A stretch of 22,385 bases of DNA from Firmicutes bacterium CAG:822 (GCA_000432855.1 HF990843.1:1-22385); one strand, 5' to 3'. Shown: positions 1-7,437, counted from the stretch's first letter. Numbers and translations are program-made. Notes: generated from the letters alone by a model not told the origin.

Positions 1-46
1 CTTTTTGCAAACTTTTGCCTTTTACAAAGCAAATTCCTAGTATATA

Positions 47-77
47 AAAAAGAACAGATTTATTATTTGTTCTTTTT
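47..77 (+). terminator. Intrinsic terminator of an upstream gene
   Basis: Perfect 10-bp stem AAAAAGAACA (47-56) with TGTTCTTTTT (68-77) around an 11-nt loop, ending in a T-run. It closes a transcript entering from the left. Bases 2-40 are open in one frame and end in TAG at 38-40, which would fit the C-terminus of the upstream gene, but other frames are also open over this short distance, so no product is called. Confidence 0.8.
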
Positions 78-112
78 GCATTATATATTAAAAACTTGTA
101 CTTTCTATAGTT

Positions 113-139
113 TTGAAATATTTTAAAATATGTTATAAT
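113..139 (+). promoter_or_regulatory. Extended -10 promoter for nrnA
   Basis: TATAAT at 134-139 is preceded by TG one base upstream (TGTTATAAT), an extended -10. The -35 (TTGAAA, 113-118) is at a short 15-bp spacing, which extended -10 promoters tolerate. It lies about 22 bp upstream of the nrnA start. Confidence 0.65.
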
Positions 140-161
140 CATATAAGAAAGTGTGATTAAA

Positions 162-1136
162 ATGAATTTATTTAAACCAAATATATATAAACAGATTTAT
201 AAAAAAATAAAAAAAGCAAACAAAATCATTATTGCAAGACACGTTGGACCAGACCCTGATGCTTTAGGTAGTTCCTTAGGCTTAAAACAAATAATTATCG
301 ATAATTTTCCAGACAAAGAGGTCTATGTTATAGGTTCACCAGCCGCCAAATTTAGATTTATTGGTGAACTTGATAAATTACCAGAAACAATTGATGATGC
401 TTTATTAATTGTAACTGACACTCCAGATCATAAAAGAGTTGACGGACTAGATCCAAGAAGAGTAAAAAATTCAATCAAAATCGATCATCATCCATATGTG
501 GAAACTATGTGTGAATTAGAATGGATTGATGATAAAGCCTCAAGTGCTTCACAAATGGTTTTAGAACTAGCTTTCAATACTAATTTAAAACTAACAAAAG
601 AAGCCGGTGAAAAATTATATATCGGTCTAGTTGCTGATACTAATAGATTTATGTTTTCTTATAGTAATGCCAAAACATTTACTTTAGTTAGTAAATTATT
701 AGAAGAAACAAACATTGATATTACTGAAATATATAATAAACTATATTTAAGACCATATAAAGAAATTAAATTTCAAGGTTATATGGCTGAGCACTATCAA
801 ATAACTTCTAATAAAGTAGGGTACTTAATCATTCACGACGAAACCCTAAAAGATTATAATGTCGATGCTGCAACCCCAGGTAATATGATTAATAGCTTTA
901 ATCATATAAATGAAATGCTAGTATGGGTAACGGCTACCGAAGATAAAGATTTAGGTTCATACCGAGTTTCTATTAGATCAAGAGGACCTATCATCAATGA
1001 AGTTGCTGCTAATCACGGTGGTGGTGGACATATTTATGCTAGTGGAACTAGATTAAAGACAGAAGAGGAAATAATGTCTTTAGTCAAAGATTTAGATGAA
1101 GTATCAAAAGAATATATAGAGAAAGCCTCAAATTAG
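162..1136 (+). CDS. nrnA: DHH-family oligoribonuclease / pAp phosphatase NrnA
   Basis: NrnA-type DHH/DHHA1 phosphoesterase, 324 aa. Family members degrade very short RNA oligonucleotides (nanoRNA) and dephosphorylate 3'-phosphoadenosine-5'-phosphate in the cytosol using Mn2+. Visible metal-site motifs in order: GPDPDALGSS near residue 30, the Asp of TDTPDH near 90, DHHP near 110, GLVADTNRF near 155, and the C-terminal substrate-binding GGGGHIYASG near 285. Length is normal for the family. An upstream in-frame GTG at 153 would add three residues; ATG 162 is preferred because the GTG lies inside the likely ribosome binding stretch GTGTGAT. It is a single-gene unit with its own promoter, and its stop codon lies in the loop of its terminator. 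Function rests on motif recognition and is secure at family level. Confidence 0.93.
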   Translation: MNLFKPNIYKQIYKKIKKANKIIIARHVGPDPDALGSSLGLKQIIIDNFPDKEVYVIGSPAAKFRFIGELDKLPETIDDALLIVTDTPDHKRVDGLDPRRVKNSIKIDHHPYVETMCELEWIDDKASSASQMVLELAFNTNLKLTKEAGEKLYIGLVADTNRFMFSYSNAKTFTLVSKLLEETNIDITEIYNKLYLRPYKEIKFQGYMAEHYQITSNKVGYLIIHDETLKDYNVDAATPGNMINSFNHINEMLVWVTATEDKDLGSYRVSIRSRGPIINEVAANHGGGGHIYASGTRLKTEEEIMSLVKDLDEVSKEYIEKASN

Positions 1137-1146
1137 AGGCTTTTTC
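1122..1146 (+). terminator. nrnA terminator
   Basis: Perfect 8-bp stem AAAGCCTC (1122-1129) with GAGGCTTT (1136-1143), 6-nt loop, continuing into a T-run. The nrnA TAG stop is partly in the loop. It also sits just past the 3' end of the minus-strand gene at 1148, so it may act in both directions. Confidence 0.85.
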
Positions 1147-1147
1147 T

Positions 1148-1396
1148 TTAACGATAATAATATGGGTAAGGTCCATAAGGAGGATAGTAAGGATAATACA
1201 TAGGACGATTATTCCAAAATAGTGGTGAAATAAGGCCACCTGTAATTCCCCCTAAAATAAATGGACCTAAAAACCTACCTTGATTACCTCCACCAGGTGG
1301 CATTCCTGGACCCGGTCTACCAGGACGTGGTCCATTCGGACGCATTGGATGTCTATTCATATTATATCCATTATACCCATAGAATTGTTCATTCAT
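1148..1396 (-). CDS. Gly/Pro/Tyr-rich low-complexity small protein (possible coat protein)
   Basis: An 82-aa protein starting MNEQFYGYNGYN. It has a Pro/Gly/Arg-rich middle (GPRPGRPGPG, PPGGG), a short Gly-containing hydrophobic stretch (GPFILGGITGGLISPLFW) and a Tyr/Pro-rich tail ending YPYYYR. The start at 1396 is chosen because a purine-rich stretch, AAAGGGGGCGG, lies just upstream. The frame stays open to ATG 1483, which would add a hydrophobic segment and give 111 aa, but that start has no visible ribosome binding site. I do not recognise a named family. Tyr/Pro/Gly-rich tails like this occur in spore coat and exosporium proteins, and the window has other spore genes, so a coat role is a guess. 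It is divergent from the NodB-like gene at 1504. Confidence 0.6.
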   Translation of the reverse strand: MNEQFYGYNGYNMNRHPMRPNGPRPGRPGPGMPPGGGNQGRFLGPFILGGITGGLISPLFWNNRPMYYPYYPPYGPYPYYYR

Positions 1397-1503
1397 CTTG
1401 AGCCGCCCCCTTTCATAATATAATATGAAAAGTAAAGTTAATAGTGCGTAAATAATAGGCGCATACTCACAAATTTTAGTCATATAATTTCATAGGTGAG
1501 ATT

Positions 1504-2349
1504 ATGAAGAAATTTTTCCAAATGGTCGGCATTTTAACCTTAATGGTTGGTAGTTTTGTCTACACAGAAAAAGTCGGAACAACCGCTAAATTAAGTGATA
1601 CCTTACTTACAGAAATAAAAAGTAAAAAAGATGGATATAAAGAAAATGCTATTGAGCCAATAATCAAAGATGAGACTATCATCCCAGGTATCAATGGTAA
1701 AGAAGTTGACGTCGACAAAAGTTATGAAGCTATGAGTAAAATAGGCTATTTCGATGATAAATTACTCGTTTATAAACCATTAGAAGTAGAAAATACTTTA
1801 GATAAAAATAAAGATAAATATGTCATCAATGGAAATAATACTAAAATGAATGTGACTTTACTCTTTAAAGTAGGTAATAATGATGATATTACTAATATAA
1901 TAAGTATATTAGATAGTAAAGAAGCCAAAGGAACTTTTTTTATCGAAAGTAAATATTTAGAAAAACATCACAATCAAATTATAAAATTAGTTCAAAATGG
2001 TCATACCATAGGTAACCTAAGTAATAATGAGGACTATGAAGATAGTGACTTTGTCTGGATGAAAACCATTTTAACTAATATTGGACCGCAAATATATAAC
2101 TATTGTTATACCGAAAAGCCAAAGAAAAAAGTAATTAGAGTGTGTAAAATACAAGATTCTATTACAATCATGCCAAGTATAATTATTAAAGATAATCCAT
2201 TTATTAATATTAAAAAAGAGCTTACTCCAGGTGCCATTATTTCTCTAGATGTAAATAAAACTTTAAATACTCAAATTGAAATGATTTTAAATTACATAAC
2301 TTCTAAAGGATATCATATTGTTTCCCTAGAAGAACTTTTAAAAGAATAA
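1504..2349 (+). CDS. Membrane-anchored NodB-fold protein, polysaccharide deacetylase-like but lacking metal ligands
   Basis: A 281-aa protein with an N-terminal signal/anchor (hydrophobic residues ~5-22), an extracytoplasmic lead domain (IPGINGKEVDVDKSYEAM near 60-80, recalling Firmicutes deacetylase-like proteins of the YlxY type) and a C-terminal NodB-like fold. Landmarks of the fold are MNVTLLFKVG near 115, AKGTFFIESKYLEKH near 140 and QNGHTIGNLSNNE near 170. In active enzymes these read (V/A)LTFDDG and GHEIGNHSxxH. Here the DD pair is replaced by KV and both zinc-binding His are absent, so catalysis looks lost; I infer a structural or glycan-binding role at the cell or spore envelope. The ATG has ribosome site AGGTGAG. 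A TATAAT at 1483-1488, preceded by CA, could be a sigma-A or sporulation-type -10, without a convincing -35. Confidence 0.75.
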   Translation: MKKFFQMVGILTLMVGSFVYTEKVGTTAKLSDTLLTEIKSKKDGYKENAIEPIIKDETIIPGINGKEVDVDKSYEAMSKIGYFDDKLLVYKPLEVENTLDKNKDKYVINGNNTKMNVTLLFKVGNNDDITNIISILDSKEAKGTFFIESKYLEKHHNQIIKLVQNGHTIGNLSNNEDYEDSDFVWMKTILTNIGPQIYNYCYTEKPKKKVIRVCKIQDSITIMPSIIIKDNPFINIKKELTPGAIISLDVNKTLNTQIEMILNYITSKGYHIVSLEELLKE

Positions 2350-2416
2350 AAATTTTCATCTTTTATTATTTGTTTTAAGGAAGATACTAAAAAACAAGCA
2401 AATTGTTAAAATCCAC

Positions 2417-2445
2417 TTGTATAACTAATAGTTATATTATATAAT
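2417..2445 (+). promoter_or_regulatory. Promoter of the toxin mRNA
   Basis: TTGTAT (2417-2422), 17-bp spacer, TATAAT (2440-2445). The expected transcription start is A2452, six bases after the -10, which is exactly the first base of the AGGAACATTTA repeat. It drives the short hydrophobic peptide gene. Confidence 0.75.
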
Positions 2446-2510
2446 TTTATTAGGAACATTTAATGTGAGTGTCGCCCTCCAATCTTGAAAAAGAAAGGAG
2501 GTAGATATTA

Positions 2511-2603
2511 ATGAAAACAAAAACTTTTATTGTGAAAGTTTTGAAACTCATTTCTATCATTTTACTGCTATCTACCTTACTGGTTTTAGCTCTAAAAAAA
2601 TAG
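2511..2603 (+). CDS. 30-aa hydrophobic peptide, candidate type I toxin
   Basis: A 30-codon ORF with a near-perfect Shine-Dalgarno AAAGGAGGT (2494-2502) placed 8 nt before ATG. The peptide has a Lys-rich N-terminus (MKTKTFIVKVLK), one membrane-spanning stretch of about 16 residues (Leu13-Leu28, all Leu/Ile/Val/Ala/Ser/Thr) and a C-terminal Lys-Lys. This is the size and layout of Fst/TxpA/BsrG-class membrane toxins, though I see no close sequence match to any named one. The 59-nt leader contains CCTCC (2476-2480), which can pair with the GGAGG of the ribosome site. A ~85-nt antisense RNA gene overlaps its last codons and 3' UTR. It has its own promoter and sits between the NodB-like gene and parE. 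The role is inferred from architecture; a small constitutive membrane peptide is the main alternative. Confidence 0.7.
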   Translation: MKTKTFIVKVLKLISIILLLSTLLVLALKK

Positions 2604-2629
2604 ACACTCATCATCAGTGATAGAGTGTC
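2594..2629 (-). terminator. Terminator of the antisense RNA
   Basis: Read on the minus strand, GACACTC (2629-2623) pairs with GAGTGTC (2609-2603), extended by inner ATCA/TGAT pairing with one bulged base and a 4-nt loop. It is followed by TATTTTTTT. On the plus strand the same hairpin has no T-run, so it should terminate only the minus-strand RNA. Confidence 0.8.
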
Positions 2630-2679
2630 ACACCAAATTTATTTTGGAGGAGACATTCACTTGCGAACTAAATGTTCCT
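2595..2679 (-). ncRNA. Candidate antisense antitoxin RNA (~85 nt)
   Basis: A minus-strand promoter (-10 TATAAT at 2691-2686) predicts a start at base 2679, and a hairpin with U-run predicts an end near 2595. The RNA would be fully complementary to the 3' UTR of the peptide mRNA and to its last codons and stop. Convergent 3' overlap of this kind is known for txpA/RatA and bsrG/SR4 of Bacillus subtilis. No ORF with a ribosome site is seen in it. Its first 11 bases equal those of the toxin mRNA. By analogy I infer that it blocks translation or triggers RNase III cleavage of the duplex. Confidence 0.62.
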
Positions 2680-2685
2680 CTTTTT
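2646..2685 (+). terminator. Terminator of the toxin mRNA
   Basis: GAGGA-ACATT on the left (2648-2657, with one bulged G) pairs with AATGT-TCCTC (2671-2680) and is followed by TTTTT (2681-2685). The hairpin would end the sense RNA at about 2685, giving an mRNA of about 234 nt. The right half of the stem is also the right arm of the inverted repeat, so termination and leader pairing use the same bases. Confidence 0.6.
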
Positions 2686-2714
2686 ATTATATGAGATTTC
2701 TCTCATCTATATAC
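2686..2714 (-). promoter_or_regulatory. Promoter of the antisense RNA with a dyad in its spacer
   Basis: On the minus strand, TATAAT (2691-2686) lies six bases before the predicted start at 2679, the same geometry as the facing toxin promoter. The -35 at 17-bp spacing is GTATAT (2714-2709), a poor match. The spacer contains a perfect dyad, ATGAGA-TTTC-TCTCAT (2691-2706), which may be an operator. Confidence 0.55.
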
Positions 2715-2768
2715 ATCATAACACAAAATTAAGTTTTTATCAATATACACTCAAAATACACTTAACAA

Positions 2769-2795
2769 AAACCGAAACATAGGTTTCTTTTTTTT
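2769..2795 (+). terminator. Short hairpin with long T-run upstream of parE
   Basis: GAAAC (2774-2778) with GTTTC (2783-2787), or alternatively AAACC with GGTTT, followed by eight T (2788-2795). The stem is weak but the T-run is strong. No gene ends immediately before it, so it may be a backstop for toxin-mRNA readthrough that insulates parE, or may close an unseen small RNA from 2700-2770. Confidence 0.4.
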
Positions 2796-2827
2796 AACCA
2801 TTACTTCACATAATTTGACGTTTTCAT

Positions 2828-2856
2828 TTGTTTTTCTAAGGTTTTTCTGTTATAAT
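2828..2856 (+). promoter_or_regulatory. parE-parC promoter
   Basis: TTGTTT (2828-2833), 17-bp spacer, TATAAT (2851-2856), preceded by TG at the extended -10 position. Transcription would start around 2863, leaving a 5' UTR of only about 10 nt that consists of the ribosome site GGTGATG. A better -35 match, TTGACG at 2815, is too far from this -10 (30 bp). Confidence 0.65.
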
Positions 2857-2872
2857 TCTATATGGTGATGAT

Positions 2873-4780
2873 ATGGCAAAATATGATGAACATTCAATAA
2901 AAATATTAGAAGGGCTAGAGGCCGTTAGAAAAAGACCAGGTATGTACATTGGATCAACCGATAAAAGAGGTCTCCACCACTTAGTATGGGAAATCGTCGA
3001 TAACAGTATCGATGAAGCTATTAACGGTTTTGGTAATCAAATAAATATTGTGATTCATAAAGACGGAAGCGTCAGTGTTGAAGACTTTGGTCGTGGAATT
3101 CCAACGGGAATGCACGAAAGTGGTAAATCAACGCCCGAAGTTATATATACCGTACTTCACGCTGGCGGCAAATTTGAAACATCAGGTTATAAAGTATCTG
3201 GTGGTCTTCATGGTGTCGGAGCTTCTGTTGTTAATGCGTTAAGTAAATGGATGGAAGTTACTATTAAAAGAGATGGCTCAGAATATTTCATCAGCTTTAA
3301 AAATGGTGGACACTTAGATAAAAATTTAAAGAAAATAGGTAAAACAAATAAGACCGGTGTTAAAGTTAGATTTATGCCTGACGATGAAATTTTTTCTACG
3401 ACGACTTTTTCTTTTTCAACTATTTGTGAAAGAATGCAGGAAAGTGCCTTCTTGCTCAAAAACTTAACAATTGATGTTTATGATGAAGCCACTGATAGAA
3501 GAGAATCATATCATTATGAAAAAGGATTGAATTCTTTTGCAGAATACCTAAATACTGATAAAAAAGTACTTCATAAACCATATGACTTTCAAGGCATGAA
3601 AGATGGTATCAATGTCGAAGTTGCTTTCCAATATACTGAAAGTTATTCTGAAAATATCATTTCCTTTGTCAACAATGTTAAAACTTCTGACGGCGGTACT
3701 CATGAAGTCGGTTTCAAAACAGCTATTACTAGAGTCTTTAATGATTATGCCAGAAATAATGGATATCTCAAAGCTAAAGATAAAAACTTCGAAGGACCAG
3801 ATACTAGAGAAGGTCTAACAGCTATTATTAGTCTGCAAATACCTGAAAAATTATTACAATTTGAAGGACAAACTAAAGGTAAATTAGGAACTCCTCAAGC
3901 TAGAACAGTTGTCGATAGTATCACGACTGAGCACATGCAATTTTTCTTAGAAGAAAATAAAGAAACTGCCACTAAAATATTAGAAAAAATGATTAAATCA
4001 AAACAAGTTAGAGAAGCTGCTAGAAAAGCTAGAGATGAAGCCCGAAATGGTAAAGGAAAAAATAGAAAAGAAAAATCAATCAGCGACAAATTCACCCCTG
4101 CTCAAACTAAAAACCCTAAAATAAATGAATTATTCTTAGTCGAGGGAGATTCAGCTGGCGGATCAGCTAAACAGGGTAGAGATCGAAAATTCCAAGCCAT
4201 TTTACCTTTGAGAGGTAAAGTTATCAACACCGAAAAAGCCTCTTTAACTGATGTATTAGCTAACAACGAAATAAATACCATGATTCAGACAATCGGCGCG
4301 GGAATCGGTAGTGATTTCAAAATCGAAGACTGTAACTACGATAAAGTCATCATCATGACCGATGCCGATGATGATGGAGCTCATATTGCCATATTACTAT
4401 TGACATTCTTCTATAGATTCATGAAACCATTAATTGAAAATGGCCACTTATATATAGCTATGCCACCACTATATGCTTTAAAAAATGGCAATAAAATATA
4501 TGGCTATGCTTGGGATGATGATGGGGCTGAAGAAATAAAAAAACAAAATAAAATAAAATTAGAAAAACAAAGATATAAAGGTTTAGGCGAGATGAACGCT
4601 GAACAATTATGGGAAACAACTATGGACCCAAGTAAACGTAGTTTAATTAAAGTTAACCTTACAGATGCTGCCCTAGCTGAAAGAAGAGTCAGTGTTCTTA
4701 TGGGTGATAAAGTTGAACCTCGTAAAGAGTGGATTGAAGAAAATATCGAGTTTACATTAGAAGATAATTACGCAAAGTAG
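2873..4780 (+). CDS. parE: DNA topoisomerase IV subunit B (ParE)
   Basis: ATPase subunit of topoisomerase IV, which decatenates daughter chromosomes; 635 aa, normal length. GHKL ATPase domain at ~1-220 (WEIVDNSIDEA near 39-49, FGRGIPTG near 72-79, the ATP-lid Gly motif GGLHGVGAS near 110-118). Transducer domain at ~221-390 with the catalytic Lys region QTKGKLGTPQAR (~333-344). TOPRIM at ~418-530 with EGDSAGG (424-430) and the metal site DADDD (497-501). PLRGKVINTEKA (about 445-456) is the ParE form; GyrB normally reads GKILNVEKA. The next gene, also ParC-like, starts 10 bp downstream, which supports ParE over GyrB. Confidence 0.95.
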   Translation: MAKYDEHSIKILEGLEAVRKRPGMYIGSTDKRGLHHLVWEIVDNSIDEAINGFGNQINIVIHKDGSVSVEDFGRGIPTGMHESGKSTPEVIYTVLHAGGKFETSGYKVSGGLHGVGASVVNALSKWMEVTIKRDGSEYFISFKNGGHLDKNLKKIGKTNKTGVKVRFMPDDEIFSTTTFSFSTICERMQESAFLLKNLTIDVYDEATDRRESYHYEKGLNSFAEYLNTDKKVLHKPYDFQGMKDGINVEVAFQYTESYSENIISFVNNVKTSDGGTHEVGFKTAITRVFNDYARNNGYLKAKDKNFEGPDTREGLTAIISLQIPEKLLQFEGQTKGKLGTPQARTVVDSITTEHMQFFLEENKETATKILEKMIKSKQVREAARKARDEARNGKGKNRKEKSISDKFTPAQTKNPKINELFLVEGDSAGGSAKQGRDRKFQAILPLRGKVINTEKASLTDVLANNEINTMIQTIGAGIGSDFKIEDCNYDKVIIMTDADDDGAHIAILLLTFFYRFMKPLIENGHLYIAMPPLYALKNGNKIYGYAWDDDGAEEIKKQNKIKLEKQRYKGLGEMNAEQLWETTMDPSKRSLIKVNLTDAALAERRVSVLMGDKVEPRKEWIEENIEFTLEDNYAK

Positions 4781-4790
4781 GTGAAAACAA

Positions 4791-7331
4791 GTGGAAGAAG
4801 CAGTAAAAAGAATATATGACTACTCATTAGAATACATCATGGGTGATAGTTTTAGTAGATATGCCAAAGCTATCATCCAAGATAGAGCCTTACCAGATGT
4901 CCGAGATGGGTTAAAACCAGTTCAAAGACGTATTTTATATGGTATGTATAAAGATGGTAATACTTATGATAAGCCAACTAAAAAATCAGCTAAAGCTGTT
5001 GGAAATATCATGGGTTTCTACCACCCACATGGTGACTCTAGTATCTATGACGCTTTAGTTAGAATGAGCCAGTGGTGGAAAAACAACCTATGTTATGTTG
5101 AAATGCAAGGTAATAATGGTTCTATGGATGGCGATGGTGCCGCTGCTATGCGTTATACCGAAGCTAGACTTTCCAAAGTTGCTGGTGAACTTTTAAAAGA
5201 CATTAATAAAGATACTGTTCAAATGAGTTTAAACTACGATGATACTTTACTTGAACCAACTGTTCTGCCAGCTAAGTTTCCTAACCTTTTAGTAAATGGT
5301 GCTACCGGAATTTCTGCCGGTTATGCCACTAATATTCCGCCACATAATTTAGGTGAAATAATTGATGCGACAATTAAAAGAATCGATAGTCCAAATTGCC
5401 GTTTGGACACAATTTTAGATATCGTTAAAGGACCAGACTTTCCAACCGGAGGTGTTGCTGAAGGCTGGAAAGGAATTGAAGAAGCTTTCAGAACCGGTAA
5501 AGGAAAAATAAATGTTAGATGTAAATATGAAATAGCTGGACCTAAATCAAAAAGACAAATTATTATTTCGGAAATTCCTTATGAAGTGAATAAAGCAGCT
5601 TTAGTTAAAAAAATCGACGAAATCAGAATTGAAAAGAAAGTCGAAGGTATTGCTGAAGTCAGAGATGAAACTGATAGAAATGGTCTTCAAATCGCTATTG
5701 ATTTAAAGAAAGATGCCAACGAAGATTTAATCATTAATTATTTACTTAAAAATACCGACATGATGATTTCTTATAGTTATAACATGGTCGCTATTGTTGA
5801 TAGAAGACCGATGGTTTTAGGAATTTTAGATATTTTAGATGCCTATATTGCCCATCAAAAAGAAGTCATAACTAGAAGAACCCAGTTTGATTTAAAGGTA
5901 GCTAAAGCTAGAATGCATATCTTAGAAGGTTTAATCAAAGCCTTATCTATTTTAGATGAAGTTATTAAAGTTATTAGAGCTTCTAAAAATAAAGCTGATG
6001 CCATTCAGAACTTACAAACTGAATTTGATTTTACTAAAGAACAAGCTGAAGCTATTGTAAACTTACAATTATATAAATTAACTAATACGGATGTCACTGA
6101 GCTTGAAAAAGAAATGGAAGAAAAGGCTAAAGAAATAGCTATCTGGACTCAAATACTAGAAAATGAAGAAGCCTTAAAACACGTTATGAAAACTGAACTT
6201 AAAATGATTAAAAAGGAGTACGCAACTCCAAGAAAAACCGAAATAAAGGGTGAAGTAACTGAAATTAAAATAGACACTACATCATTAATTCCAAAAGAAG
6301 ATTGTATTGTCGTTGTTACTAATGAAGGTTATGTCAAACGTGTATCTCTAAGAAGTTATGCGGCTTCTAATAATGATGAAACTGGTCTAAAAGATAAAGA
6401 TTATAAAACTGCCATCTATGAAGCCAACACCATGGATACTTTACTTTTATTCACATCTTTAGGTAATTTCCTTTACGTTCCAGTTTACGAATTACCTGAT
6501 TTAAAATGGAAAGATATGGGTAAACATATCAGTAACATCATTAAAATAAGTAGTGATGAAGATATCGTTTCTTCTTATTTGACTAAAGACTTTAAAGAAA
6601 ATGTAAACTTCTTATCATTTACTAAAAATGGTATGGTTAAACAGACGAGCGTTGCTGATTTGAAAGTTCAAAGATATTCTAAGCCGGTTACTTTAATGAA
6701 GTTAAAACAAAAAGATAAAGTTATATCAGTTGTTCAAGCTGAAAACGAAGTCTTCGTAACTACCCATAACGGCTTTGCCCTAAGATACTTAACCGAAGAA
6801 GTTCCAGTCACTGGTCTAAGAGGTAGTGGTGTCAAAGCGATTAACTTAAAAGATGATTATGTCATCAGTGGACAGTCATTTACAGATGCCGAATATGCTT
6901 TATTTGTCACTGACAAAGGAACTGGTAAACGTGTAAAGCTAAATGAATTTGATATTATGACAAGAGCTCGTAAAGGACTTATGGCCATTCGTGATGTTAA
7001 AACAAATCCTTATAAGCTAATATCTGCTTTTATTATCAATCATAAAAGAGCCATTGGTATTTTAACTGATGAAATAACCTACCATAAATCATCAGAATTC
7101 CCAATTTGTGATCGCTATCAAACCGGAGCAAATATTACTAAAGATAAAATTAATAAAGTGTTTATTGAATCTGAGTTAATTAAAAATCAAAAAACTGAAA
7201 AAAGTACTAAACAAGATTCAGCGACTACAGAAACACCAAAGCCTAAAGAAGAAAAACAAATATCTTTGGATCAAATAGATAAACAAATTTTAACTATTGA
7301 TGATTTCTTAGATGATTTTGATAAAGAATAA
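4791..7331 (+). CDS. parC: DNA topoisomerase IV subunit A (ParC)
   Basis: DNA breakage/rejoining subunit of topoisomerase IV, 846 aa, starting at GTG with ribosome site TAGGTG overlapping the parE stop. Winged-helix and tower region at ~1-480 with catalytic Tyr122 in AAMRYTEARLS. The quinolone-determining stretch HPHGDSSIYDA keeps Ser83 and Asp87, the unmutated pneumococcal-type residues. The C-terminal beta-pinwheel (~495-800) lacks the QRRGGKG GyrA box, as expected for ParC. A charged tail of about 45 residues ends DDFLDDFDKE. It is cotranscribed with parE and closed by a terminator directly after the stop. Confidence 0.95.
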   Translation: MEEAVKRIYDYSLEYIMGDSFSRYAKAIIQDRALPDVRDGLKPVQRRILYGMYKDGNTYDKPTKKSAKAVGNIMGFYHPHGDSSIYDALVRMSQWWKNNLCYVEMQGNNGSMDGDGAAAMRYTEARLSKVAGELLKDINKDTVQMSLNYDDTLLEPTVLPAKFPNLLVNGATGISAGYATNIPPHNLGEIIDATIKRIDSPNCRLDTILDIVKGPDFPTGGVAEGWKGIEEAFRTGKGKINVRCKYEIAGPKSKRQIIISEIPYEVNKAALVKKIDEIRIEKKVEGIAEVRDETDRNGLQIAIDLKKDANEDLIINYLLKNTDMMISYSYNMVAIVDRRPMVLGILDILDAYIAHQKEVITRRTQFDLKVAKARMHILEGLIKALSILDEVIKVIRASKNKADAIQNLQTEFDFTKEQAEAIVNLQLYKLTNTDVTELEKEMEEKAKEIAIWTQILENEEALKHVMKTELKMIKKEYATPRKTEIKGEVTEIKIDTTSLIPKEDCIVVVTNEGYVKRVSLRSYAASNNDETGLKDKDYKTAIYEANTMDTLLLFTSLGNFLYVPVYELPDLKWKDMGKHISNIIKISSDEDIVSSYLTKDFKENVNFLSFTKNGMVKQTSVADLKVQRYSKPVTLMKLKQKDKVISVVQAENEVFVTTHNGFALRYLTEEVPVTGLRGSGVKAINLKDDYVISGQSFTDAEYALFVTDKGTGKRVKLNEFDIMTRARKGLMAIRDVKTNPYKLISAFIINHKRAIGILTDEITYHKSSEFPICDRYQTGANITKDKINKVFIESELIKNQKTEKSTKQDSATTETPKPKEEKQISLDQIDKQILTIDDFLDDFDKE

Positions 7332-7332
7332 A

Positions 7333-7357
7333 AACTTCATATTTTTTGAAGTTTTTT
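7333..7357 (+). terminator. parE-parC operon terminator
   Basis: AACTTCA (7333-7339) with TGAAGTT (7347-7353), T-rich loop, then a T-run to 7357. It begins two bases after the parC stop. Confidence 0.85.
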
Positions 7358-7437
7358 GTATTTTGTAAAAGGAATTAAGGTATTAAAAATCGTATTTTTT
7401 ATATAGAGGGTAAAACTTCTTAGAAGGAGGACTGATT

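Larger units (their letters stand above)
2452..2679. repeat. Imperfect inverted repeats bounding the toxin-antitoxin locus
   Basis: The left arm (2452-2482) and the reverse complement of the right arm (2679-2644) both begin AGGAACATTTA. Both then carry GTGARTGTC (2465-2473 and 2660-2652) followed by CCTCCAA; the right arm has extra bases between the first two blocks. The arms are centred on the peptide gene and coincide with the predicted 5' ends of two converging RNAs. In the long RNA the arms can pair with each other over about 25-30 nt. This differs from the Enterococcus par locus as I recall it, where the repeats are direct. A small duplicated or mobile element is an alternative origin. 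Confidence 0.75.

Noticed and set aside
2452..2679. Reading the inverted repeats as ends of a small insertion element (MITE)
   Set aside because: The arms are imperfect, no target-site duplication is visible, and their position at both predicted RNA 5' ends is better explained by RNA function. A mobile origin is not excluded.
3208..4095. Open frames on the minus strand and in a second plus frame inside parE
   Set aside because: Shadows of a strongly conserved ParE frame; no ribosome sites and no recognisable domains.
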